Shown in pieces: positions 7,807 through 15,314 of a stretch of DNA of 38,359 nt; position 1 is the stretch's first letter, and the number at the start of each line of letters is the position of its first letter. Position numbers and translations under genes: made by a program. The stretch lies in the NCBI GenBank assembly GCA_021295965.1, contig JAGWBI010000013.1, forward strand, positions 1-38,359, given 5' to 3'. Under the pieces are notes generated by a model. The model saw nothing but the letters and a program-made list of their open reading frames with translations, was not told the DNA's origin and ran no database searches. Source of the stretch: Dehalococcoidia bacterium. GTDB taxonomy: Bacteria > Chloroflexota > Dehalococcoidia > Lucifugimonadales > UBA3495.

Positions 7807-8279
7807 CGTCGTCCTCGCGGATCGGTGTGGATTGTGGAACAACCTACCCAACTACATCATTGCCCTACACAACCCAGCGTAGATTCGGCAAGATATGTCG
7901 CCCAGGGAACGTTCCTTAAGCAAGTAAACCGCGCGTGCGCCTTCAGAGTTGATGCTCACAGGGCTGAGAGTCGGCGGACGAGTCATAATACCAATCATTA
8001 ATGTGAAATATATACAGACAACATATGATTTCAAAGATTTGTTCACAATATCTTCACAATTGGTCCCTTGAAAATTCATACATATATCACGTTCGCCCTT
8101 TCCTGATCTCGAAGGAGAAAACCGTGGTGCTTTGCCACTTCGCGATCGATTCAACACAAGGCAACGCCCGACTGCTGCCTCCGCAATGGCTTCAGGTGGG
8201 CGGCTCCGCTATGGCGCGAGTGGAGCCGTTGGCGTTATAGTTATCCAACGTCCGGCAACAGCGAATTCCCCCTCCAACC
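7807..8279. other. 473-base divergent intergenic region
   Basis: It separates the minus-strand regulator from plus-strand dnaX. The part from about 7985 to 8095 is markedly AT-rich and holds the direct repeat described at 8042-8059. A perfect 7-bp stem (CGGCTCC at 8201-8207 with GGAGCCG at 8222-8228) lies before dnaX. I looked for an SRP RNA or tRNA here, because such RNAs often lie near dnaX, and found no conserved core. No convincing small gene is present. Confidence 0.5.
8042..8059. promoter_or_regulatory. Candidate PhoB/OmpR-family binding box
   Basis: Two identical heptamers, TTCACAA at 8042-8048 and TTCACAA at 8053-8059, are separated by the four bases TATC, giving an 11-base period. 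This is the classic geometry of a PhoB/OmpR-family half-site pair. It lies in AT-rich DNA upstream of the regulator that carries a winged-helix domain of that family, which suggests autoregulation. No promoter hexamers could be assigned with certainty. Confidence 0.5.
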
Positions 8280-9983
8280 ATGACCACTTCCTCGCAAGTC
8301 TATTATCGCAAGTGGCGGCCCGGCACGTTCAGCGACCTGGCCGGACAGGATCACGTTGGCAACACCTTGCGGCAAGCCGTTATGCAGGGGCGCGTCAGCC
8401 ATAGCTACCTGTTCTGCGGCACCCGGGGCAGCGGCAAGACCACCACCGCCCGCGTACTCTCCAAGGCCATCAACTGCCTTAATCCACAAGAAGGCGATCC
8501 CTGCGACGAATGCGCCATCTGCGTGTCGATCAACGAGGGACGCAACCTGGACGTCATCGAACTGGACGCCGCCAGCAACCGGGGAGTGGAGGAAATCCGC
8601 GAGATCCGCGACAAGGTGCATTTCCAGCCGGCCCAGAACCGGCGCAAGGTCTATATCATCGACGAAGCCCATATGCTGACCCGGGAGGCGTCCAACGCCT
8701 TTCTGAAAACGCTGGAGGAACCGCCGGCCCACGTCATCTTCATCCTCTGCACCACCGAGGCCGACCGCATCCTGCCCACCATTCTCTCCCGCTGCCAGCG
8801 TTACGACTTCCGCCGCTTGCCGGGGCAGACCATCTACGACCGGCTGGCCTACATCACCGACCGGGAGGGCGTGGCGATACAGCCCGACGCCCTGCGCATG
8901 GTGTCCCGCAACGCCGGCGGCTCCATGCGCGACGCTCTGAATATGCTGGAGCAACTGGCCGTATCCGCAGACCGGGAGATCACCCTGCGGGACGTTGAGG
9001 ACGCCCTGGGCATCGTGCGCAGCGACGCCTACCTATCCTTGGCGCAGCAGATGCTGGCCGGCGATACCTCGGGCGCGCTGGAGACCATCAACCAGGTGGT
9101 GTGGGAAGGCGGCGAACCCCGCCAACTGCACCGGCAGACCCTGGACATCCTGCGGGCCATGCTCCTGCTGGCATGGGACGCCGGCGATACCCTGGACCTG
9201 CCCGACGACACCCTGGCCGGCCTCCGTGCGGCGGTGCAGAAGACCGACGCGGCCAACATCCTGCGGGCGGTCCGCATCTGGGGCGAGGCCAACCTGCGCT
9301 ACGACGCGCCGTCGTCCCTGCCTTTGGAAATCGCCGCCGCCGAGATCTGCCGGCCTGCGCCCGTGGCCAATAACGCTGCGCCGGCCATCGCTGCCGAACC
9401 GCCGGCGCAGCCCCAGCCTCAATCCGCCGGAGGCGGACGCGCGCCACAGCCCCAACGGGGAAGGGAGCCGGCCCGCAACGACCCGCCGCCGTCCGCCAGA
9501 GGCGGACAACGCCCGGCCTCCGGGCCACCGCCATCACCGTCGCGTCAGCCGCCACCCGGCAACGGTGGCCCTGCTCCGGCCCGCTCACCCACGCCAGCGG
9601 CCGCACCCGACAGCCTGCAGGGACGCTGGGGAGAAGTGGTACGGCGACTGGGCCGGGAAAAGGGCAGCAAGTACAATCTGGGCGCGCTACTGCGGGATTG
9701 CCGCCCTGATGGCGTTCGCCTGGGCGACGACAACGCCACGCTGGTATTGCCCTTCAGCAACGCCGCCAACCTGGACCGGATGCAGGAAGAACTGAACGAC
9801 CCCCGGGTTCGTGATACTATTGAACAAGCCATAGAGCAGTGTTTTGGCGAACGTCACCCCTTCACGGTGACGCTGGCCGGCGCCAACGGCGACAATGGTC
9901 GCCAAACCCGCAGTTCCGTCCAGGACAGCCCTCTGTACCGCACCGCCATCGGCCTGGGAGCGCGTCCCATCGAGGAAAACTGA
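8280..9983 (+). CDS. dnaX: DNA polymerase III subunit gamma/tau
   Basis: Clamp-loader ATPase that loads the sliding clamp and organises the replisome. The N-terminus VYYRKWRPGTFSDLAGQDHV is diagnostic. Walker A is GTRGSGKT (47-54), the zinc site uses C66, C75, C78 and C81, Walker B is DEAH (128-131), and the sensor/SRC motif is LSRCQRYDF (169-177). Domain III follows to about residue 360. A proline-, glycine- and alanine-rich linker covers about 370-445, and a C-terminal tau-like domain ends the 567-residue protein. No slippery A-rich frameshift signal was seen. The sequence before the ATG (CCCCCTCCAACC) contains no Shine-Dalgarno motif, so initiation may be leaderless or unusual. It heads the dnaX-ybaB-recR order conserved in many bacteria. 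Confidence 0.96.
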   Translation: MTTSSQVYYRKWRPGTFSDLAGQDHVGNTLRQAVMQGRVSHSYLFCGTRGSGKTTTARVLSKAINCLNPQEGDPCDECAICVSINEGRNLDVIELDAASNRGVEEIREIRDKVHFQPAQNRRKVYIIDEAHMLTREASNAFLKTLEEPPAHVIFILCTTEADRILPTILSRCQRYDFRRLPGQTIYDRLAYITDREGVAIQPDALRMVSRNAGGSMRDALNMLEQLAVSADREITLRDVEDALGIVRSDAYLSLAQQMLAGDTSGALETINQVVWEGGEPRQLHRQTLDILRAMLLLAWDAGDTLDLPDDTLAGLRAAVQKTDAANILRAVRIWGEANLRYDAPSSLPLEIAAAEICRPAPVANNAAPAIAAEPPAQPQPQSAGGGRAPQPQRGREPARNDPPPSARGGQRPASGPPPSPSRQPPPGNGGPAPARSPTPAAAPDSLQGRWGEVVRRLGREKGSKYNLGALLRDCRPDGVRLGDDNATLVLPFSNAANLDRMQEELNDPRVRDTIEQAIEQCFGERHPFTVTLAGANGDNGRQTRSSVQDSPLYRTAIGLGARPIEEN

Positions 9984-10038
9984 AAGGCCAGGAAAAACTG
10001 ACCGGCGAGGAAACCCAGCAGGAGGCCCAGACCTAACC

Positions 10039-10341
10039 ATGATGAACCGCAAGATGATGCGCCAGGCCCAGCAGTTGCAGAACCGTTTGGCCAAGGCCCA
10101 GCAGGAACTGGAAGAGATGAGCGTGGAGGGATCCGCCGGCGGCGGCGTGGTCCGCGTTACCATGACCGGCAAGCAGGAAGTGACCGAGGTGATCATCGAG
10201 CCGGAGGCCGCCGAGGACATCGACCTGCTGCAGGATCTGGTCGCCGCTGCCGTCAACGACGCCTTCACCCGTACCCAGGAGCTGGCCGCCCAGAAGATGG
10301 GCGCCGTCACCGGCGGGATGAACATACCGGGCCTGTTTTAG
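10039..10341 (+). CDS. ybaB: YbaB/EbfC family nucleoid-associated protein
   Basis: A 100-residue DNA-binding, nucleoid-associated protein that forms a dimer. It begins MMNRKMMRQAQQLQNRLAKA, a lysine- and glutamine-rich helix. The conserved beta core has VVRVTMTGKQEVTEVIIEPE, and the C-terminal helix LLQDLVAAAVNDAFTRTQEL is followed by GGMNIPGLF, the signature tail of the family. The ATG at 10039-10041 is chosen; AGGAGG at 10020-10025 is 13 bases upstream, and a second ATG follows at once. It lies between dnaX and recR as in many genomes, but here a duplicated accessory module separates it from recR. Confidence 0.95.
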   Translation: MMNRKMMRQAQQLQNRLAKAQQELEEMSVEGSAGGGVVRVTMTGKQEVTEVIIEPEAAEDIDLLQDLVAAAVNDAFTRTQELAAQKMGAVTGGMNIPGLF

Positions 10342-10372
10342 ATCCGTTATGCCGGACCTGGTATCGGCGGGC

Positions 10373-10396
10373 AGGGGCGAATAATTATTCGCCCCT
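10373..10396. repeat. Palindromic repeat, GGGGCGAAT family, copy 1
   Basis: A perfect palindrome with arms AGGGGCGAATAA and its complement. It lies 32 bases after the ybaB stop, at the upstream edge of the inserted module. Further copies lie at 26247-26270, 26793-26816 and 29838-29861, with a variant at 26198-26225. It could act as a transcription attenuator because each strand folds into a long hairpin. Confidence 0.85.
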
Positions 10397-10426
10397 GCAT
10401 ATGCTGCATATTCCGGTCCAAGCATC

Positions 10427-10810
10427 GTGCCCAGGGAGCGGAGTGTACCTCAGCCCGGTGAGGGACACACTCTGCCAGAGACCATCACCGCCGGCGGCGT
10501 CACCCGATGGCTGACCAGGCATTTGCGTGATAACCCAGACCCTGGCGTTACAAACAACAGGATTCAACACGTTCTGGAACATTGGATTGTCCGGGGAATT
10601 TGCAGAGACGGACGAAGCAGCCGAGAAGCGATGGTCTATTGGGGAATTGTTCCTGGCCGAAAAGTTCCGTTGCGGATTGCCGTTTCGCTCGACGACCAAG
10701 AGATCATAACGGCCCACTTCGACAAACGCGCCGCCAAGCGGATTGAAGATGAAGGCCGTCCCTGGTTTCAAAGGCGTTGCAGAGACTTGGAGGTGCGCGA
10801 TGGAGGTTAA
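10427..10810 (+). CDS. DUF4258-like small protein, module copy 1
   Basis: 127 residues from a GTG start at 10427. The core ITAGGVTRWLTRHLRDNP... RIQHVLEHWIVRGIC is followed by a beta-rich half (MVYWGIVPGRKVPLRIAVSLDDQEIITAHFD), and the protein ends FQRRCRDLEVRDGG. A helix with RIQHVLE and a strand ending in DDxEIITA recall DUF4258/RelE-like small proteins, which often sit beside DUF2283 genes. That resemblance is my inference. It overlaps the next gene by 11 bases, and the same overlap recurs in copy 2 at 11225-11605, with which it shares most of its sequence. A toxin-antitoxin-like pair is plausible. Its start context (AAGCATC then GTG) matches that of copy 2 and of recR. Confidence 0.7.
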   Translation: MPRERSVPQPGEGHTLPETITAGGVTRWLTRHLRDNPDPGVTNNRIQHVLEHWIVRGICRDGRSSREAMVYWGIVPGRKVPLRIAVSLDDQEIITAHFDKRAAKRIEDEGRPWFQRRCRDLEVRDGG

Positions 10811-11219
10811 GTACTACCCCGAAGACGATGCTCTGATTATGGACATTGCCCGTGGAGGATGCAGTGGAGCCACTTTGCGGGAGGACTTCGGCGTCATACT
10901 CGTGTTTGAAAGTGAAGGAAACGAGAATATTGCAAGAGTGCGTGTGCTGAATGTCAGTGACTTCCTTCCCTTGAGCGCGGAACGGGGCTACGACGCCGAC
11001 ACCGACACTCTGACGCTGGGCGACAAGCCTGCTGCCGATTTTCACGTGGTGGACAACGGTGACTTCGTGAGTTACCGGCAGTGGTTTGACGACGGAAGTG
11101 AATGGGACGTCGTGGCGGTGGAATTGCGGCGGGCTTCGGCGCATCTGGCGCCCGTTCTGGGACGCTTGGTCACAGCCGGCGCCGGTCAGCACAGGGTAAT
11201 CGTCGGCCCGTCGGCATAA
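10800..11219 (+). CDS. DUF2283-like protein, module copy 1
   Basis: 139 residues beginning MEVKYYPEDDALIMDIARGG, the YYPEDDAL pattern of DUF2283-type small proteins, which are often partners of DUF4258 genes. It is longer than the usual 60-90 residues. A second half contains FLPLSAERGYDADTDTLTLG and SYRQWFDDGSEWDVVAVELR, apparently a second repeat of the same fold (YDADTDTLTL against YYPEDDALIM). The ATG lies within the end of the preceding gene (ATGGAGGTTAA overlap), so the pair is coupled. The C-terminal 20 residues differ completely from copy 2, whereas residues about 55-120 are almost identical to it. Confidence 0.75.
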   Translation: MEVKYYPEDDALIMDIARGGCSGATLREDFGVILVFESEGNENIARVRVLNVSDFLPLSAERGYDADTDTLTLGDKPAADFHVVDNGDFVSYRQWFDDGSEWDVVAVELRRASAHLAPVLGRLVTAGAGQHRVIVGPSA

Positions 11220-11224
11220 GCATC

Positions 11225-11605
11225 ATGGTCAGCGAGGGGAGTGAGCCTCAGCCCGGTGAGAGACACACTCTGCCGGCGACCATCACCGCCGGCGGCGTCA
11301 CCCGATGGCTCACCAGACATTTGCGCGAGAACCCCCACGCCGGCGTTACTGCCAACAGAATTCAACACGTTCTTGAGAATTGGGTTGTCCGAGGAATTTG
11401 CACAAACAGCGAGGGCAACGTGACCATGACCTATTGGGGATTTGTCCCCGGCAGAAGCGCCATGTTGCGGGTTCCCGTTTCACTGGATGACCGGGAGGTC
11501 ATAACAGCCGTCTTTGACGATTCCGCAGCTGGACGCGTCAGGCAGCAAGCATTGCCCTGGTTTCATCGCCGTTGCAGAGATCTGGAGGTAAGGGATGCAG
11601 GTTAA
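11225..11605 (+). CDS. DUF4258-like small protein, module copy 2
   Basis: 126 residues from the ATG at 11225-11227 (MVSEGSEPQPGERHTLPATI). It matches the product at 10427-10810 over nearly its full length: TAGGVTRWLTRHLRENP, NRIQHVLENWVVRGIC, YWGFVPGR, VSLDDREVITAVFD and HRRCRDLEVRDAG. It begins with MVSE, the same first four residues as RecR, and the 20 bases around its start (11217-11236) match the recR start (12011-12030) with one difference. It overlaps the next gene by 11 bases. Function unknown; see copy 1. Confidence 0.72.
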   Translation: MVSEGSEPQPGERHTLPATITAGGVTRWLTRHLRENPHAGVTANRIQHVLENWVVRGICTNSEGNVTMTYWGFVPGRSAMLRVPVSLDDREVITAVFDDSAAGRVRQQALPWFHRRCRDLEVRDAG

Positions 11606-11993
11606 GTATTACCCCGAAGAGGATGTGCTAATCATAATCGCATCCCGTTACGGGCGTAGTGGAGGCACGTTGCGGGATGACTTTGGTGTCATCTTCGCAC
11701 TTGAGGACGAGGGCGTCGAAAACATAACAAGGGTTGACTTACATCGCGCCACTCGCTTCCTTCCGTTGAGCGCGGAGCGAGGCTACGATGCCGACGGCGA
11801 TACCCTGACGCTGGGCGACAAGCCTGACGCAGATTTTCGCGTGGTGGACAACGGCGATTTCGTCAGTTACCGGCAGTGGTTTGACGACGGCAGCGAATGG
11901 GACGTCGTAGCCGTCGATTTGCGGCGGGCGTCGGTGCATCTGGCGCCGGTTCTGGCCGCCCTGTCCCAGCCGACGCCGGTCGGCGGAGAGTGA
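11595..11993 (+). CDS. DUF2283-like protein, module copy 2
   Basis: 132 residues beginning MQVKYYPEEDVLIIIASRYG. It parallels copy 1 at 10800-11219: the stretch FLPLSAERGYDADGDTLTLG is almost the same, as are DFRVVDNGDFVSYRQWFDDG and SEWDVVAVDLRRAS. The first 50 residues are more diverged, which points to gene conversion or stronger constraint on the second half. It is coupled to the gene before it by an 11-base overlap and lies 25 bases before recR. If the pair is a toxin-antitoxin module, this acidic product would be the natural antitoxin candidate. Confidence 0.75.
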   Translation: MQVKYYPEEDVLIIIASRYGRSGGTLRDDFGVIFALEDEGVENITRVDLHRATRFLPLSAERGYDADGDTLTLGDKPDADFRVVDNGDFVSYRQWFDDGSEWDVVAVDLRRASVHLAPVLAALSQPTPVGGE

Positions 11994-12018
11994 GCACCGG
12001 CGCGGCGGAGTAAGCATA

Positions 12019-12642
12019 ATGGTCAGCGAGTACAATCCGGGCACGGCTCGTTCTCTGAACCGGCTCATTGAGGAACTGCACCGGCTGCCCGGCATTGGCC
12101 CCAAAAGCGCCCAGCGCATCGCCGACCATATCGTCCAGATCCCGGCGGAAGAGGTCCGGTCGCTGGCCGATGCTATTGTTGCGGCCAAGGACGGCCTCCT
12201 GTTCTGCGACGAATGTCGCAACCTAACCGATGCCTCGCCCTGCGAGATTTGCTCCAACCCTCAGCGCAACCGGGAGCAGATCTGCGTCGTCGAGGAGCGG
12301 CGCGACCTGGTGGCCCTGGAACGCACCCACGCCTACCGGGGGTTGTATCACGTCCTCCACGGCGTGCTGTCGCCGCTGAACGGCGTCGGCCCGGAGGACA
12401 TCCATCTGCCGCAACTCTTCGACCGTCTCCAGGGGACGGACAGCCCGTTCCAGGAACTCATCGTCGCCACCAACCCCACGCTGGAGGGGGACGCCACCGC
12501 CGACTTCATCAACCGCCGCCTGGCCGGCGCGGGCATACGCATCACCCGCCTCGCTCGCGGCCTACCCGTGGGCGGCTCGCTGGAGTTCGCCGACGAAACC
12601 ACCCTCAGCCGGGCGCTGGCCGGACGCAGCGCGCTGGAATAG
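12019..12642 (+). CDS. recR: Recombination protein RecR
   Basis: RecFOR-pathway recombination mediator that helps load RecA at gaps. 207 residues, the usual length. A helix-hairpin-helix (LHRLPGIGPKSAQRIADHIV) lies at 20-39. The four-cysteine zinc site uses C63, C66, C75 and C78 (FCDECRNLT...CEICSN). The TOPRIM domain starts with ICVVEERRDLVALERT. The tail contains ITRLARGLPVGGSLEFADETTL, a hallmark of RecR. The ATG at 12019-12021 has only weak complementarity upstream. It follows the duplicated DUF module rather than ybaB directly. Its start region is nearly duplicated at the start of the second module copy. Confidence 0.97.
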   Translation: MVSEYNPGTARSLNRLIEELHRLPGIGPKSAQRIADHIVQIPAEEVRSLADAIVAAKDGLLFCDECRNLTDASPCEICSNPQRNREQICVVEERRDLVALERTHAYRGLYHVLHGVLSPLNGVGPEDIHLPQLFDRLQGTDSPFQELIVATNPTLEGDATADFINRRLAGAGIRITRLARGLPVGGSLEFADETTLSRALAGRSALE

Positions 12643-12675
12643 GGCCGCCGCAACCGCGCCGCGTACGCAGGTAAC

Positions 12676-13437
12676 ATGACCCTCCCCCGAACCTACCGCA
12701 CCGTCGGCCTCACGCTCCGGAAAACCCCCGTCGGCGAGGCTGATCTGGTGTCGGCCATCTACACCAGGGAACACGGCAAGCTGGAATTGCTGGCCCGGGG
12801 CGCGCGGCGGCTGACCAGCAGGCTGATGGGCCACTTTGAGCCGCTGACCCTGCTGCGCCTCTCCGTCGCCCGGGGCCGCTCGCTGGACATCGTGGCCGAG
12901 GCCGAGGTGGTCACTGCCTTCCCGGAGGTCAAATCCGACTATGCCGTTACCGCTCGCGGCCTGTACGTGGCCGAGTTGGTGGACGCCTTCAGCGCATTGT
13001 CCGCCCCCAACCCGGAGCTGTTCGACCTGGCGGTGCAGACGCTGGAAGCCGTCGGCGACCACCCGACCGCCGAGCTGCTCCTGCGTTACTTCGACCTGCA
13101 ACTGCTGGCGGGGTCCGGCTTCCTGCCCGAACTGTATCAATGCGTGGAATGCGGTGAGGAACTGGAACCGGAACGGCACCGCTTCGCCGTCGGAGCCGGC
13201 GGGACGCTGTGCCCGGATTGCGGCCCGCCCGACGTCATCGTCCGCTCGCTGTCGCTGCCGGCCCTCAAGGTGCTGCGCCTGCTCCACCGCACGGAAGCAG
13301 TGGGCCGGCTGCCGGATCTGAACATTCCGGCGGCAATCCAGCGCGAAGTCCACGGCGTATTGACCGCGACGCTGCAATACTGGATGGATAGGCAGGTTCG
13401 GACGCAGGCTTTCCTGGACGCCGCGAAATTGCCCTGA
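12676..13437 (+). CDS. recO: DNA repair protein RecO
   Basis: Single-strand DNA annealing and RecA-loading factor of the RecFOR pathway, here next to its partner gene recR. 253 residues. The N-terminal OB fold begins YRTVGLTLRKTPVGEADLVS and continues YTREHGKLELLARGARR, the typical RecO signature. A helical middle follows. The C-terminal zinc site has C156 and C159 (YQCVECGEEL) and C179 and C182 (TLCPDCGPP). The start lies 33 bases after recR, so the two are very probably cotranscribed. Confidence 0.95.
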   Translation: MTLPRTYRTVGLTLRKTPVGEADLVSAIYTREHGKLELLARGARRLTSRLMGHFEPLTLLRLSVARGRSLDIVAEAEVVTAFPEVKSDYAVTARGLYVAELVDAFSALSAPNPELFDLAVQTLEAVGDHPTAELLLRYFDLQLLAGSGFLPELYQCVECGEELEPERHRFAVGAGGTLCPDCGPPDVIVRSLSLPALKVLRLLHRTEAVGRLPDLNIPAAIQREVHGVLTATLQYWMDRQVRTQAFLDAAKLP

Positions 13438-13455
13438 AACTCGGCGGAAAATTCG

Positions 13456-13485
13456 TTGACTTATCCACAAGGTATGGCGTAAAAA
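13456..13485 (+). promoter_or_regulatory. Possible promoter for accC overlapping a DnaA-box sequence
   Basis: TTGACT at 13456-13461 and TAAAAA at 13480-13485 are 18 bases apart, a fair sigma-70-type arrangement in the 277-base gap between recO and the biotin carboxylase. A perfect DnaA box, TTATCCACA, occupies 13461-13469 within the spacer. A single box could regulate a promoter or be chance. Experimental start-site data are lacking. Confidence 0.35.
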
Positions 13486-13641
13486 GCCGTCATACAAATT
13501 CTCCGAACCCTATGTAAAGTACCTGTCCATATTTGAGTCGCCTATCTGCCATCGCGGTAATGATGGCAAAGGTTCCGTGGCGATCCGTTCCACGGAAAAC
13601 AATAACCACATACCGAACGAAACGACATCACAAAATAATAA

Positions 13642-13665
13642 TCGTCGCATTGCTCGCAATGACGA
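13642..13665. repeat. Short imperfect palindrome upstream of accC
   Basis: TCGTCGCATTGC followed by TCGCAATGACGA forms a near-perfect hairpin. It belongs to the same loose type as the repeat at 5244-5271. It lies between the candidate promoter and the GTG start of the biotin carboxylase, so it would be in the mRNA leader. Confidence 0.4.
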
Positions 13666-13714
13666 GCCGTCGTACGCGCGAAGCGCCCATTGGGAGCGTG
13701 TTGGGGGTGAACCC

Positions 13715-15313
13715 GTGTTCGAGAAGATATTGGTAGCCAACCGGGGCGAGATTGCCGCCCGGATCATCCGGACCTGCCAGCGCCTGGGCGTCGCCACCGT
13801 CGCCGTCTATTCGGAGGCCGATGCCGGCGCCGTGCATACGCAGATGGCGGAACAAGCCGTGTGTATCGGCGGCGCGGCGGCATCGGAGTCCTACCTGAAC
13901 ATCAACGCCGTGCTGGACGCCTGCCGGGATACGGGAGCGCAGGCGATTCATCCCGGCTACGGATTCCTGTCGGAAAACAGCGAGCTGGCCCGCCGCTGCA
14001 AAGACGCCGGTGTGGTGTTCATCGGTCCCGGTGAGGAAGTGCTGAACCAGATGGCCGACAAGCTCTCCGCCCGCCGGGTGGCCCGCAAGTCGGGGCTGCC
14101 CGTCATGCCCGGCACCGAGGAGCCGGTCAGCGACGACGAGGCCATCACCCGCGCGTGGGAGTTGGGTTTCCCCATGATGGTCAAGGCCACCGCCGGCGGC
14201 GGCGGCATCGGTATCCACGTGGTTCATTCCATGGCCGAGCTGGAACCCATCATCCAGCGCACCCGCAAGACTGCCCAGGCCGCCTTCGCCGACTCCAGGC
14301 TCTTTTACGAGCGTTACCTGCAGGATGCGTCCCACATCGAAGTGCAGATCATCGCCGACCAGTACGGCAGCGTGCTGCACCTGTATGAGCGGGACTGCTC
14401 CATCCAGCGCCGCAACCAGAAGCTCATCGAAGAAACGCCGGCTTCGGCCAAGCTGTCCGCCGAGGTCCGGGAGCAGGTCGGCCGCCTGGCCCGCCAGCTG
14501 GGCCGCGAGGTCGGCTACACCAACGCCGGCACCGTGGAGTTCCTCGTGACCGACGACGGCCATTTCTACTTCCTGGAGATGAACCCCCGTTTGCAGGTGG
14601 AGCACGGCGTCTCGGAACTGATCACCGGACAGGATATTGTGGAGCTGCAATTGCAGTCCGCCGCCGGCATTCGTTTCGATATTCGCCAGCGCGACATCCG
14701 GGCCAACGGCCACGCCATCGAGGCCCGCGTCTATCCGGAGGATCCCGATACCTTCATGCCCAACGTGGGCGTAGTAACCGGCCTGCACCTGCCGGAAGGA
14801 GACAACGTCCGCGTGGACACCGCGCTTTGCGTCGGCTACGAGGTTTCGCTACACTACGAGCCGTTGCTCGCCAAGGTCATGGCCTGGGGAACCGACCGCG
14901 ATGACGCCATTGCCACGCTGGACGCGGCCTTGGCCGACTTCCGGCTGGAAGGCGTGAAAACCAACATTCCCCTGCTGCGGGACGTGCTGGTCAGCTCCGA
15001 GTTCATGTCGGGCCGCTACCACACCGGCAGTCTGGCCGGCATAATCGAGCGACGACTACAAGCCAAAGGCATGAAGAGCAGCATGAACGGGAACGGGGGC
15101 CGGAACGAAACCAGCGTCAACGGACACGGGCCGGTCGCCGGTGATGGTTCTACCCTAGATCCACGGGCGCTGGCGGCCGCCATCGGAGCCGCCGTCGTGG
15201 CCAGCCAGGCCGCCCAGCAGGGAACGGCCGCCGCTTCCGACGGCGGCTCCCGCTGGCGCACCCAGGGACGCCGGGAACTCTTCCGCTCGCGGCTGGGGAG
15301 CGCGTCCTGGTAG
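13715..15313 (+). CDS. accC: Biotin carboxylase subunit of an acyl-CoA carboxylase
   Basis: ATP-dependent carboxylation of the biotin carried by BCCP, the first half-reaction of acetyl- or propionyl-CoA carboxylase. The start is the GTG at 13715 (VFEKILVANRGEIAARIIRT), with GGGGGTG just upstream; the open frame to its left is non-homologous. Other features are HPGYGFLSEN, the ATP-grasp loop KATAGGGGIG (about 157-166) and the catalytic EMNPRLQVEHGVSEL. The loop has isoleucine where most biotin carboxylases have arginine. The core ends near residue 450. It is followed by about 80 extra low-complexity residues rich in Gly, Asn and Ala, absent from minimal AccC. The carrier gene follows one base later. 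No carboxyltransferase gene is in view, so the acyl-CoA substrate is undecided. Confidence 0.93.
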   Translation: MFEKILVANRGEIAARIIRTCQRLGVATVAVYSEADAGAVHTQMAEQAVCIGGAAASESYLNINAVLDACRDTGAQAIHPGYGFLSENSELARRCKDAGVVFIGPGEEVLNQMADKLSARRVARKSGLPVMPGTEEPVSDDEAITRAWELGFPMMVKATAGGGGIGIHVVHSMAELEPIIQRTRKTAQAAFADSRLFYERYLQDASHIEVQIIADQYGSVLHLYERDCSIQRRNQKLIEETPASAKLSAEVREQVGRLARQLGREVGYTNAGTVEFLVTDDGHFYFLEMNPRLQVEHGVSELITGQDIVELQLQSAAGIRFDIRQRDIRANGHAIEARVYPEDPDTFMPNVGVVTGLHLPEGDNVRVDTALCVGYEVSLHYEPLLAKVMAWGTDRDDAIATLDAALADFRLEGVKTNIPLLRDVLVSSEFMSGRYHTGSLAGIIERRLQAKGMKSSMNGNGGRNETSVNGHGPVAGDGSTLDPRALAAAIGAAVVASQAAQQGTAAASDGGSRWRTQGRRELFRSRLGSASW

Positions 15314-15314
15314 C

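Noticed and set aside
7852-8157. 101-residue minus-strand frame in the gap before dnaX
   Set aside because: No ribosome binding site, no recognisable domain, and it covers the AT-rich control region with the direct repeat.
8121-8279. Possible SRP RNA or other structured RNA before dnaX
   Set aside because: The conserved SRP core (GGAAGG and AGCAGC arrangement) is absent in both orientations; only a 7-bp stem was found.
9350-9620. Programmed frameshift in dnaX
   Set aside because: No A-rich slippery heptamer with a following stem was seen in the linker; the single frame encodes a full tau-like product.
13628-14788. 386-residue minus-strand frame opposite the biotin carboxylase
   Set aside because: Composition is typical of an antisense shadow (many His, Gly, Val, Asp), and the plus strand carries all the biotin carboxylase motifs.
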